Positions 28,110 through 35,866 of a DNA stretch of 64,000 nt are shown piece after piece. Position 1 is the stretch's first letter; the number at the start of each line of letters is the position of its first letter. The stretch comes from an uncultured Oscillospiraceae bacterium. Its GTDB lineage: Bacteria; Bacillota; Clostridia; Oscillospirales; Oscillospiraceae. The stretch lies in contig CAKUIM010000009.1 in assembly GCA_934660965.1 (NCBI GenBank), forward strand, positions 1-64,000, given 5' to 3'. The notes under the pieces are model-generated. The model did no database searches. It worked only from the letters and a program-made list of their open reading frames with translations, and was not told where the DNA came from. Made by a program: the position numbers and the translations under genes.

Positions 28110-28154
28110 AAGGGCCTGACGCCCTCCCCTCCTCCGGGGAATGCGTCAGGCCCA
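28110..28154 (-). terminator. Hairpin after the nitroreductase gene
   Basis: GGGCCTGACGC pairs with GCGTCAGGCCC around a 20-base loop that itself pairs (CCCC with GGGG). On the minus strand it is followed by a short T-rich stretch (TTCTTT). Likely terminator of the ADH-nitroreductase transcript. Confidence 0.6.
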
Positions 28155-28181
28155 TTTTCTGTCCCGCCAGCCTGGGCAGGT

Positions 28182-28994
28182 TTACATAAATTGAGTCTTC
28201 CGGGGCTTGCGGGGGGTGGTGCGGAAGTAGCGCACCGCCGGGTAGCCCATGGCCAGGGTACACACCACGTGCCGGCCCTCCTCCAGGCCCAGGGCCTGGC
28301 GCAGGGTGGGGTCGTACTCGGCGGCAGCGCGGAAGAAGCCGATGTACACGCACCCCAATCCCAGGGCGTTGGCCATCAGCTCCGCCTTGGAGGCGGTAAT
28401 GGCCGGGTCAATCTCGTTGGTGCCGGTAAAGACCAGCACCGTGGGCGCGCCGAAGAACAGCCGGTCCAGCCCCTGCTCCTCATACTGCCCCTCCATCTCG
28501 AAAAAGCGCTGGGCATAGCGGGCCTGGGAGTGGCTCAATTCCTCTGCGTGCCGGAGCATCTCGCCGCCCAGGTCGTGCAGGGCCTTGAGGGCGCGGCGGG
28601 TGAACTCATCCAGCCGGTCCTGCAAGACGATGAACTCTACATCCTGGGCGTTGGAACCGGTGGGGGAGAACCGCGCGGCCTCAAGAATGGGCACAATTTT
28701 CTCCCGCTCCACCTGCTTTTTCTGGAACTGACGCACTGAGCGGCGGCTGCGGATGGCCATCATCAGCTTGTCCGGGTCCAGGGCGCCCCCATCCTTGGGG
28801 ATGGGCAGTACCTCGCTCTGGTCGTAGCCCTCCATGGTCACCGCCCCGGTGGGGCACACGCATACGCAGTGGCCGCACTCAAAGCAGTTGCCCAACACAC
28901 GGGCCTTGCCGTCCTCCAGGCAAATGCGGGACATGGTGCAGTCGCGCACGCAGCTGCCGCAGCCGACACATTTTTCCAGGTCAATTTGAACCAT
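28182..28994 (-). CDS. Ferredoxin-nitroreductase fusion protein
   Basis: A 270-aa protein with two 4Fe-4S motifs at the N-terminus (CVGCGSCVRDC and CFECGHCVCVCP, residues 9-48), then a nitroreductase-like FMN domain beginning at RSRRSVRQF with the FSPTGSN segment. Such fusions in anaerobes take electrons from ferredoxin to reduce an unknown organic substrate. It lies 30 bases after the alcohol dehydrogenase gene and is probably co-transcribed. Substrate unknown. Confidence 0.9.
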   Translation of the reverse strand: MVQIDLEKCVGCGSCVRDCTMSRICLEDGKARVLGNCFECGHCVCVCPTGAVTMEGYDQSEVLPIPKDGGALDPDKLMMAIRSRRSVRQFQKKQVEREKIVPILEAARFSPTGSNAQDVEFIVLQDRLDEFTRRALKALHDLGGEMLRHAEELSHSQARYAQRFFEMEGQYEEQGLDRLFFGAPTVLVFTGTNEIDPAITASKAELMANALGLGCVYIGFFRAAAEYDPTLRQALGLEEGRHVVCTLAMGYPAVRYFRTTPRKPRKTQFM

Positions 28995-29024
28995 AATGGA
29001 TTCTCCCTTTCCTTGCTGACAAGC

Positions 29025-30131
29025 TTAAAGAATGTTCAGACTGCTCTCGTAGAGCGCCTGGATTTCCGCCTCCGTGGGGACGGCCACGCTCTTGGCCACG
29101 TTCCCCGTGGGGGCGGCCAGATGGGCATAGGCGGCCGTCTCATCCCGGGTGATGCTCTCCCGCTCTCCCAGCAGCCGCGCCATCGCCTTGGAGAGGGCGC
29201 GCCCATCGGCGCAGCCGCAGGCAGCGAGGGCCAGGGCCGCCCGCTCCGGGGCACGCGCCGCACAGAACTCAACAAACGCCCCCAGCAGCAGGCCGTTGGC
29301 CCGGCCGTGCTCGATGCCGTGGTGATAGGTCAGGGGATAGCCCATGGCGTGACCCGCCACGGTGCTGGTGCCCGAAATGACCATGCCGCCAAGGGTGGAG
29401 GCCAGCATCAGGCTGTCCCGCTGCTCCGGGGTGAGCCCGTCCCGCTCCAGGGCGTCAAAGCAGGCGGCGATGCGCCGGCAGCCCTCGATGGCCAGGGCAT
29501 CGCTGATGCCGCAGGCCTGGCGGGACAGCAGCCCCTCCACGCAGTGGGACAGGGCGTCAATGGCGGTGTTCACCGTCACCCGGCGGGGCAGGCGGTCGGT
29601 GTAGCCTCCGTCCAGATAGGCAAGGCGGGGGAAGAGCTGGGGCCCCAGCAGGGACGTCTTGGTCTGGGCGGCGTCGTTTGTGAGCACCGCGTACTGGGTG
29701 ACCTCGCTGCCGGTGCCGCTGGTGGTGGGGATGCACACGATGGGGAGGGCCGGGCGGTCCCCGATGCCGGCAAACAGCTGCTCCCGGGGAATGTCCCCAG
29801 CGGCAAGCAGGGCGATGGCCTTGGCGGTGTCCATGGGGGAGCCGCCGCCGATGGCCGCCACAAAGTCCGCCCCGGCGGCCCGGGCCGCGGCGGCGCCGGC
29901 ATAGACCGAGTCCACCGTGGGGTTGGGCACCGCCCCGTCAAATACCGTATAGCCCTGGCCGTTTGCCGCAAGGGCGGCGGTCAGGTCGTCAAGGGCGCCG
30001 GTAGATTTGGCCGAGTGTGCGCCGGTGACGATCAGGGCATGGCGGCCCAGGGCCTTCATAGCCTCTCCCTGGCCGCGCACGCAGCCCCGGCCGGAGAACA
30101 CCCGGGTGGGCATATAAAAGGCTCCCTGCAT
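29025..30131 (-). CDS. Iron-containing alcohol dehydrogenase
   Basis: Group III metal-dependent alcohol dehydrogenase (368 aa). The nucleotide region includes GGGSPMDTAKAIA and IPTTSGTGSEVT. Metal ligands are visible in DALSHCVEG and in AGHAMGYPLTYHHGIEHG. AAAAGGAG lies 13 bases before the ATG at 30131. An alternative ATG three codons earlier directly abuts that site. Substrate cannot be set; butanol-, lactaldehyde- or 1,3-propanediol-type enzymes share these motifs. The promoter upstream has an inverted repeat that suggests a dedicated repressor. Confidence 0.9.
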   Translation of the reverse strand: MQGAFYMPTRVFSGRGCVRGQGEAMKALGRHALIVTGAHSAKSTGALDDLTAALAANGQGYTVFDGAVPNPTVDSVYAGAAAARAAGADFVAAIGGGSPMDTAKAIALLAAGDIPREQLFAGIGDRPALPIVCIPTTSGTGSEVTQYAVLTNDAAQTKTSLLGPQLFPRLAYLDGGYTDRLPRRVTVNTAIDALSHCVEGLLSRQACGISDALAIEGCRRIAACFDALERDGLTPEQRDSLMLASTLGGMVISGTSTVAGHAMGYPLTYHHGIEHGRANGLLLGAFVEFCAARAPERAALALAACGCADGRALSKAMARLLGERESITRDETAAYAHLAAPTGNVAKSVAVPTEAEIQALYESSLNIL

Positions 30132-30246
30132 GCTCGTCATCTCCTTTTCTCTGGCTGCGGCGGGTCCTTGGGGCGCGGGAAACACCCCCGTCCGCCCCTC
30201 GCGCGGGGAAAGTTTTCCCGCCGCAGCACTTTTATGTTCTGATATT

Positions 30247-30305
30247 CACTATCCTTGCCAAGTGATAGTGTATTATATAATAGTGTAGCACAATTTTACC
30301 GGCAA
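30247..30305 (-). promoter_or_regulatory. Promoter and operator of the ADH-nitroreductase operon
   Basis: On the minus strand TTGCCG (30300-30305), 17-base spacer, TATTAT (30277-30282). Just downstream is the inverted repeat CACTATC-N10-GATAGTG (30247-30270). ATAGTGTA also occurs as a direct repeat at 30265-30272 and 30280-30287, flanking the -10. This pattern suggests binding of a repressor at the start point. Confidence 0.55.
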
Positions 30306-30360
30306 GTTCAAGAGCCTATCTCACCCAAAAGCCTGCCATTGGGGCAGCACAAGAGGCACA

Positions 30361-30385
30361 GACCGCCCAAAAGGGCGGCCTGCGC
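30361..30385 (-). terminator. Weak terminator after the deacetylase 3' part
   Basis: CCGCCC-AAAA-GGGCGG hairpin just after the deacetylase stop, followed on the minus strand by a weak T-rich stretch. Short stem, low confidence. Confidence 0.35.
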
Positions 30386-30413
30386 CTTTTGCGCTTAGCT
30401 TCCGCAGCGTCCC

Positions 30414-30650
30414 TCATCCGGCGGGGCACTGCCGCCCGGTGTGGTCGATGGTGTACTCCCCCTTCAGGATCAGCTGGGAGATGGGCACAAACGTATAGCC
30501 GTCCTGAAGCAGTGCCTCGATGATACCGGGCAGGGCCTCCGGCGTGTGCTTGGCGGCGTTGTGGAAGAGGACGATGGACCCCGGCTGCACCCGGCTTGTC
30601 ACCCGCTTGGTGATCTCGGCGGCGGAGAGATCCTTCCAGTCCAGGCTATC
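30414..30650 (-). pseudogene. PdaB-like polysaccharide deacetylase, 3' part (interrupted gene)
   Basis: Encodes the last 78 residues of a sporulation-type polysaccharide deacetylase, starting at DSLDWKD, including the NodB motif 5 segment VLFHNAAKHT and ending TIDHTGRQCPAG. It has no start of its own: the frame continues upstream only into element sequence. Residue 1 of this part joins directly to residue 180 encoded at 41438-41977 if the intervening 10.8 kb is removed. The break falls inside NodB motif 4 (WDVDSLDW). Standing alone this part is unlikely to be translated. Confidence 0.92.
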
Positions 30651-30672
30651 CCCGCCGGCAGCGCCTGCAAGG
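30636..30672 (-). other. attL junction of the integrated element
   Basis: The core TC (plus strand) is at 30649-30650. Left of it is chromosomal deacetylase sequence; right of it is the element half-site, a 6-base spacer and the arm GGCAGCGCCTGCAAGG (30657-30672). The arm is the inverted partner (15 of 16 bases) of the arm at attR. Confidence 0.88.
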
Positions 30673-30769
30673 CCCCGCGGCGGCGGCCTTTCCCGGCGGC
30701 GCGGCCCCTCGTCCCCGGGCATAAGCGCCCCCCTCGGCGCATATCCTCTACGGAAAGGGGGCGCAGGCC

Positions 30770-30889
30770 TTGCAGATCGTCAACACCTACCTCACCGCCG
30801 ACCCCGGGCAGCGCCAAGCCAAGCTGGAGGTACTTTACCGCCGCTGCCTTGCCCTGCTGCGCCGCCGGGGCAGGGCGGGCGCACCGTGA
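30770..30889 (+). CDS. 39-aa ORF coupled to the serine recombinase
   Basis: A short frame beginning at TTG 30770, nine bases after GGAAAGGGGG, encoding a basic helical peptide (IVNTYLTADPGQ, then KLEVLYRRCLALLRRR). Its TGA overlaps the recombinase GTG as GTGA, implying translational coupling. No family was recognised. By position it could be a recombination directionality factor or a leader peptide; this is speculation. Confidence 0.55.
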   Translation: MQIVNTYLTADPGQRQAKLEVLYRRCLALLRRRGRAGAP

Positions 30890-32301
30890 ACGCCATCTAC
30901 GCCCGGCAGTCGGTGGAGAAGAAGGACAGCCTCTCCATCGAAAGCCAGGTGGAGCTGTGCCGCCGCTTCGCCGGGGAGGACGCCCTGGTGTTCGAGGACC
31001 GGGGCTTTTCCGGCAAAAATGTCAACCGCCCCGCCTTCTCCCGGCTGCTGCTGGCGGTGGAGGAGGGGCAGGTGGGCAAGCTCTTCGTCTACCGGCTGGA
31101 CCGGTTCAGCCGCTCCATCGCGGACTTCAGCCGCCTGTGGGAGCTTCTGGAGCGCCGGGGGGTGGAGTTCCTCTCCGCCACCGAGCAGTTTGACACCTCC
31201 TCCCCCATGGGCCGGGCCATGCTGCATATCGTGCTGGTCTTTGCCCAGCTGGAGCGGGAGACCACCGCCGCCCGGGTGCGGGACAACTACCTCCACCGCT
31301 TTGCCCTTGGCCAGTGGCCCGGCGGCCCGGCCCCCTACGGCTTCCGGCTTTCCAAATGCCGGGAGGGGGGCCGACGGGTGTCCACCCTGACCCCGGATGA
31401 CCGGGCGGACACGGTGCGCGCTATCTTCCGGCGCTATGCCCAGCCCGAGGTATCCCTGCGCGCCCTGGCCCGCTCCCTCACCGACGGCGGCGTTCCCGGC
31501 CCGCGGCAGGGCCCATGGGACAGTGCGGGACTGTCCCGGCTGCTGCGCAGCCCCGCCTATGTCCGGGCGGATGAGGACGTGTACTGGCACTACCTTGCCC
31601 AGGGCCTTACCGCCCAGCAGGGACCGGAGGCCTTCGACGGCGTTCACGCCTGCGCCGTCCTGGGCCGGCGCAGCGGCGGGGGCAGCACGGTGTCGGTCTC
31701 CAATCACGAGGGCCTTGTGGACGCCCCCCTCTGGCTTGCTGTCCAGGAAAAGCTGCGCCAGAACCGGCAGCTCGGCCGCAGCAGCGCCGGCGCCCACTCC
31801 TGGCTCACCGGCCTGCTCAAGTGCGCCGGGTGCGGCTACGCCGTGCGCATCAGCCGGGACGGTCGCTCCGGCCGGTTCTACCTCTCCTGCTCCGGCCGCT
31901 CCAACCGCGCGGTGTGCAGCCGCACCATCCCCCTTGACCTGCGCGCGCTGGAGGATGCCGTGGCCGATGAAATTACCGCGCTGCTCGCCCAGTGCCCGCC
32001 GGACGAGCCCGCCTTCGATGCCGGGGCGGACGCCGCCCTCCTCGCCCTGGACGAAAGGATTGCCCGGCTGCTTGCCGCCCTCTCGGAGAGCAGCGCCGTC
32101 TCCGCCGCCTACATCTCCGGCGAGATTGACCGCCTGCACCAACAGCGGCGCGCCGTTCTCGAGCGCGCCGCCCCCGCGCCCCGTGCCGCCCCCCTCTCCT
32201 TTGCCGCCCTGTGCCGCGACGAAAAGCGCCTGGTGGCCGGGGTGCTCATCGACCGCATCCTCCTGGACGGCGAGCAGGTCAACATTCTCTGGAAGCTGTA
32301 G
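30886..32301 (+). CDS. Large serine recombinase (integrase/excisionase)
   Basis: Site-specific recombinase (471 aa). The catalytic domain (about 1-135) has nucleophile Ser9 in IYARQS and arginines in YRLDRFSRS. A Recombinase domain follows (about 145-250), then a zinc ribbon with Cys 313, 316, 335 and 344, a coiled-coil stretch (about 385-430) and the C-terminal tail. The GTG at 30886 is chosen because homology starts at once and the upstream small ORF ends there. It lies just inside attL, as integrases usually do, and is the likely agent of insertion and excision. Confidence 0.94.
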   Translation: MNAIYARQSVEKKDSLSIESQVELCRRFAGEDALVFEDRGFSGKNVNRPAFSRLLLAVEEGQVGKLFVYRLDRFSRSIADFSRLWELLERRGVEFLSATEQFDTSSPMGRAMLHIVLVFAQLERETTAARVRDNYLHRFALGQWPGGPAPYGFRLSKCREGGRRVSTLTPDDRADTVRAIFRRYAQPEVSLRALARSLTDGGVPGPRQGPWDSAGLSRLLRSPAYVRADEDVYWHYLAQGLTAQQGPEAFDGVHACAVLGRRSGGGSTVSVSNHEGLVDAPLWLAVQEKLRQNRQLGRSSAGAHSWLTGLLKCAGCGYAVRISRDGRSGRFYLSCSGRSNRAVCSRTIPLDLRALEDAVADEITALLAQCPPDEPAFDAGADAALLALDERIARLLAALSESSAVSAAYISGEIDRLHQQRRAVLERAAPAPRAAPLSFAALCRDEKRLVAGVLIDRILLDGEQVNILWKL

Positions 32302-32381
32302 CGGCAGTACACCCTCCGGCGGCGCAGGCCGGGCCGCTCCGGTAGCGCCCCCGGCAGAACTCCGCACCCTCCGGGCATAAA

Positions 32382-32415
32382 AAGGCCCCGTACCCATTCC
32401 CGGGTGCGGGGCCTT
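32382..32415 (-). terminator. Terminator of the NHL-protein transcript
   Basis: AAGGCCCCG and CGGGGCCTT flank a partly paired ACCC/GGGT segment. On the minus strand the hairpin is followed by TTTTT. It lies between the convergent recombinase and NHL genes. Confidence 0.8.
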
Positions 32416-32434
32416 CCAGGTATTGCGGATGGGG

Positions 32435-34303
32435 TTACTGCGCCGTGCCCACGGCGTCGTAGTACTGCACGCGCTCAAGCACGCCGTCCGTCACATAGAG
32501 CCGGCCGGTGGCGCGGTTGATGTCGCACCCCATGGGAGAGAAGAAGTTGCCGGGGGTGTTGGACATCTCGCCCCAGGTCTCCAGCAGCGTGCCGTCGGAG
32601 CCGTAGACCCGCATGCACTTGTGGGAGCTGTCGGAGACGACGATGTTGCCGTTGGCGGCGATGGCCACGCCGTAGGGCAACAGCATGCCGCCGTCAGCTT
32701 TATTCTCCGCGTAGCTTCCCAGGGGGTCGATGGCGCTTGCGCCAAGCTGGCCCAGGTAGCTGCCGGTGAGGGAGTAGATCTGAATCTTATTGTTTCCGCA
32801 GTCGGCGACGAACAGGGCCGTCTGACCCTGATAGGTGCCGATCTTCAGCTCGCTGGGCTTGTTGAGCGCCCCGCCGGGGGTGCCCGCGCCGGTCCAGCTA
32901 TTCACCAGGACGCCGGCGCTGTACACCTTGATGGAGTTGTCGCCCCAGCTGGACACATAGAGCAGCCCCGCGCTGTCCACCGCCACGCCCCAGGGAGAGG
33001 CCACCGCGGTGGTGAGGACGAAGGCCCCGGTCAGCGGCTTGCGGCAGACGATGCGGGAGTTGCCGAAGTCGGCCACAAACACATAGTCCTGCCAGACCGT
33101 GACCTGCTTGGGATAGAGAAAGTAGCCCAGAGCCGTGCCGTAGCCGTAGGGCCCGCCGATGCCGCCGTAGCTGGCAAGAAGCTGGCCGTCAGCGGTAAAC
33201 TTCTGGATGCGGTGGTTAAACGAGTCGGTGATGTAGACATTTCCAGTCTGCTGGTCCACGCACACGCTCTGGGGATTGGAGAACTGCGCAGAGGAATTGC
33301 GGTAGGTGCCGTACTCGGTGAAGAGATTGGTGTTGTTGAGCACGGAGTTGTACCGCAGAATCCGGCTGTGAGAATCCAGCACAGTAAGCTTGTTATTCTC
33401 CAGAATCGCGTGGGTGGGAAGGCTCATCCCCAAATAGCCGTTTTGAGACTGGTAGAACGAGAAATTGCTGGCGTACCCGTTGTAGACCATCACCCGGTTG
33501 TTCGCGCTGTCGGTCACGGCGACCCGGCCGGTGCTCTTTTCCACATAGACCCCCCGGGGGTGGTTCATAATCCCGGGCTGGAAGCTGGTGTAATTGAAGG
33601 GCTGGTACACCCCGTAGGCCCCGAAGGACTTCAGAAACTGCCAGCTGGGGTAGGTCTGGAACACCTGGATACGGTTATTGTAGGTGTCCGCCACATAGAG
33701 CCGGTCCTGGCTGTCAATGGACAGACCCTGCTGCACGGCGAACTGCCCCTGGGCGGTGCCGTAGGAGCCGTAGGCGGCCAGAAAATTGCCGTCGGAGTCA
33801 AATTTCTGGATGCGATGGTTGAGCTCATCGCTGACATAGTAGTTGCCCCGGCTGTCCTGGACGATGGAGCGGGGGATGTTGAACTGCCCCTCTCCGGTGC
33901 CCGCCCCGCCCCACTGGGAGACAAAGGTCAGGGCGTTGCTGTACTTCTTGATGGTGTTGCTCCCCAGCTCGCACACCAGGATGTTGTTGGCGTTGTCCAC
34001 ATAGACGAACAGCGGCATGTCAATCCCGGTGATAGAGTCCACGCAGCGAAAAGAGCTATTGAGCTTCAGAATGCGGTTATTTGCCATGTCGGCCACATAG
34101 TAGTAGCCATAGGTGTCCTTGGAGATTGCTACAGGATTGCCCAGGTTGTAGTCGGGCTGCGTCTTGCCCACGCCGCTGCCCAGAACGCCGGCGTACTCAT
34201 AAAGAGCAGAGGGCTCCGAGGCGGCGGCGCCGGCACACAGCAAGGCGGCGCACACAATGGCGGCACACATACGGATCAAACCTTTGGAAACGAATCTTTT
34301 CAT
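32435..34303 (-). CDS. Exported NHL-repeat beta-propeller protein
   Basis: A 622-aa protein with a signal peptide (MKRFVSKGLIRMCAAI, cleavage near GAAASEPS) followed by many NHL repeats of about 45-50 residues, recognisable by NHRIQKF, NNRIQVF, NNRVMVY, NSRIVCR and NNKIQIY. No anchor or enzyme motif is seen. The ATG at 34303 has GGAAGGAG upstream. NHL propellers bind ligands or partner proteins, so an extracellular binding or scaffold role is likely. It is the last cargo gene on its strand and ends at a terminator. Confidence 0.88.
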   Translation of the reverse strand: MKRFVSKGLIRMCAAIVCAALLCAGAAASEPSALYEYAGVLGSGVGKTQPDYNLGNPVAISKDTYGYYYVADMANNRILKLNSSFRCVDSITGIDMPLFVYVDNANNILVCELGSNTIKKYSNALTFVSQWGGAGTGEGQFNIPRSIVQDSRGNYYVSDELNHRIQKFDSDGNFLAAYGSYGTAQGQFAVQQGLSIDSQDRLYVADTYNNRIQVFQTYPSWQFLKSFGAYGVYQPFNYTSFQPGIMNHPRGVYVEKSTGRVAVTDSANNRVMVYNGYASNFSFYQSQNGYLGMSLPTHAILENNKLTVLDSHSRILRYNSVLNNTNLFTEYGTYRNSSAQFSNPQSVCVDQQTGNVYITDSFNHRIQKFTADGQLLASYGGIGGPYGYGTALGYFLYPKQVTVWQDYVFVADFGNSRIVCRKPLTGAFVLTTAVASPWGVAVDSAGLLYVSSWGDNSIKVYSAGVLVNSWTGAGTPGGALNKPSELKIGTYQGQTALFVADCGNNKIQIYSLTGSYLGQLGASAIDPLGSYAENKADGGMLLPYGVAIAANGNIVVSDSSHKCMRVYGSDGTLLETWGEMSNTPGNFFSPMGCDINRATGRLYVTDGVLERVQYYDAVGTAQ

Positions 34304-34419
34304 CACAACTCCTTCCCTTCGGTAAAGCACTCCGGCTCTCGCCGGAGCTGTCCTCCGTAAAACCCTCGCCGCCACAAGCTCCCGCAAAGAGGCCCCGGCG
34401 GCCGCCTATCCGCCCCCCT

Positions 34420-34842
34420 TCATTGGTAGGTTTTGACCACCGCCTCTCCAGTCAGAACGGGCACAGCATCCTCTCGGAGGATGGTGGTCTCCATCCGCAG
34501 CCGGTGATGGGGCAGCTTTTCCAGCACACGCACCGTCACCAAAATACCCTGACCCAGATACACCGGGCTGTGGAATTCAAACCTGTGGGAGCAGTAAACT
34601 GTCCCGAAGCCGGGCAGCTTCTGCCCGATCAGCACTGACACAAAGGCCAGCAGGTGCACGCCGTGGCAGATCCGATGGCGGAACACCGTGCGTGCAGCGG
34701 CCTCGTCGCTGACATGAAAGGAATCGCGGTCGCCGATGAGGGCGGAAAAGGCGTCCACCTGGCCCTCCTCCAGCCGGACCCCCATCTGGGCGGTCTGGCC
34801 TACCTTAATCTCATCATAGGGGATAAATCTCGTCTCACTCAT
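34420..34842 (-). CDS. MaoC-like hot-dog dehydratase
   Basis: A 140-aa hot-dog-fold protein of the MaoC/PhaJ family. The usual active-site Asp-His region appears as IGDRDSFH, changed from the common GDxNPxH, and FRHRICHG corresponds to the FGxRIAHG segment. It may hydrate or dehydrate acyl-CoA or acyl-ACP intermediates. The start overlaps the end of the FabH-like gene by eight bases, so they are coupled. It is distinct from the chromosomal MaoC at 42.2 kb. Confidence 0.82.
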   Translation of the reverse strand: MSETRFIPYDEIKVGQTAQMGVRLEEGQVDAFSALIGDRDSFHVSDEAAARTVFRHRICHGVHLLAFVSVLIGQKLPGFGTVYCSHRFEFHSPVYLGQGILVTVRVLEKLPHHRLRMETTILREDAVPVLTGEAVVKTYQ

Positions 34843-35854
34843 CCCAGGGCCCCCACCGCACGCCGGTGGCCGCCCAGGTGTAGCCCGTGCCGGCGGACAC
34901 CAGCACCGCGTTGTCCCCGGCCCGGAGCTTGCCCGCGCGCTCCCCCTCCCACAGGGAGATGAAGCAGTCGGCGCTCTGGCAGTGGCCGTATTCCTCCAGA
35001 ACGAAGGTCTGGTCCTCCGTCAGGCCGAACCGGCCCAGCAGATGGCCCAGGATAGAACGCTTCATGAAAATGGGCGCCAGATAGTCGATATGATCCCGGC
35101 CGAAGCCGCTGCGGTCGGCCGCCCGGGCCACCACGGAGATGAAGTTGTCCATGGTCACCGGGTCCAGCCGCTCCTTCATATTCTTGATATCCATCACCCG
35201 CAGGTATTTATCCCCCGGCGGCATGTGGTCAAAGTTGGCAAAGTTCTGGCAGCCCAAGCCGGGCACCGAGATGTCCTTGGCAAACTGCCCGTCGGTAATC
35301 ATGGCACTCTCCAGGATGACGTTCTCCCGCAGCCCCCGCTCCAGCAGCACCGCCGCGGCGCCGTCGCCGAAGTTGAACATAAAGCGGCTGGCCGAGTCCT
35401 TATAGTTGATGAGGTCCCCCTCCTTGGAGGAGGAGACCATCAGCACGTGCTGCAAGGACGGGTCCTGAAGCATCATGGACTTGAGCACCTTCAGCCCCCA
35501 TACCCCGGCGGAGCACAGGTTGTGAATCTCGAAGGCCACGGCGTTGTCCGCGCCGATGCCGTGCTGAATGGCGGCCGCGCAGTTGAATAAGTAGAAGTCC
35601 TTGTATTCACTTCCACAATATACCACCATGTCAAGGCGAAGAGGGTCGAAATTTGTCAAAGCCCGCTTTGCCGCCTCAATTCCCATGGAAGAAACTGTTT
35701 CCTCCGGCCCCGCCTTGTGGATGAGCTTGATGCCGAACTTCTCCCGGATAACCTGCTCGGGGATGTCGGATGCCTGGGCAATCCACGCGCTGTCCCGGAT
35801 GGCCTCGGGCACATAGCAGCCGATGCTGCGGATGCCCACTGTCACATCGTTCAT
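34835..35854 (-). CDS. FabH-like ketoacyl synthase III with altered catalytic triad
   Basis: Thiolase-fold protein (339 aa). The nucleophile Cys is at residue 114 (EIHNLCSAG), as in FabH. The segment that usually reads HQAN is replaced here by PIFMKRS, and the NTSAAS Asn region reads YGHCQSAD, so the standard Cys-His-Asn triad is not intact. Condensation by the usual mechanism is doubtful; acyl transfer or a divergent condensation is possible. It sits between the acyl-CoA ligase (12 bases upstream) and MaoC (overlapping). Confidence 0.82.
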   Translation of the reverse strand: MNDVTVGIRSIGCYVPEAIRDSAWIAQASDIPEQVIREKFGIKLIHKAGPEETVSSMGIEAAKRALTNFDPLRLDMVVYCGSEYKDFYLFNCAAAIQHGIGADNAVAFEIHNLCSAGVWGLKVLKSMMLQDPSLQHVLMVSSSKEGDLINYKDSASRFMFNFGDGAAAVLLERGLRENVILESAMITDGQFAKDISVPGLGCQNFANFDHMPPGDKYLRVMDIKNMKERLDPVTMDNFISVVARAADRSGFGRDHIDYLAPIFMKRSILGHLLGRFGLTEDQTFVLEEYGHCQSADCFISLWEGERAGKLRAGDNAVLVSAGTGYTWAATGVRWGPWDE

Positions 35855-35866
35855 GCCGCGCCCCCC

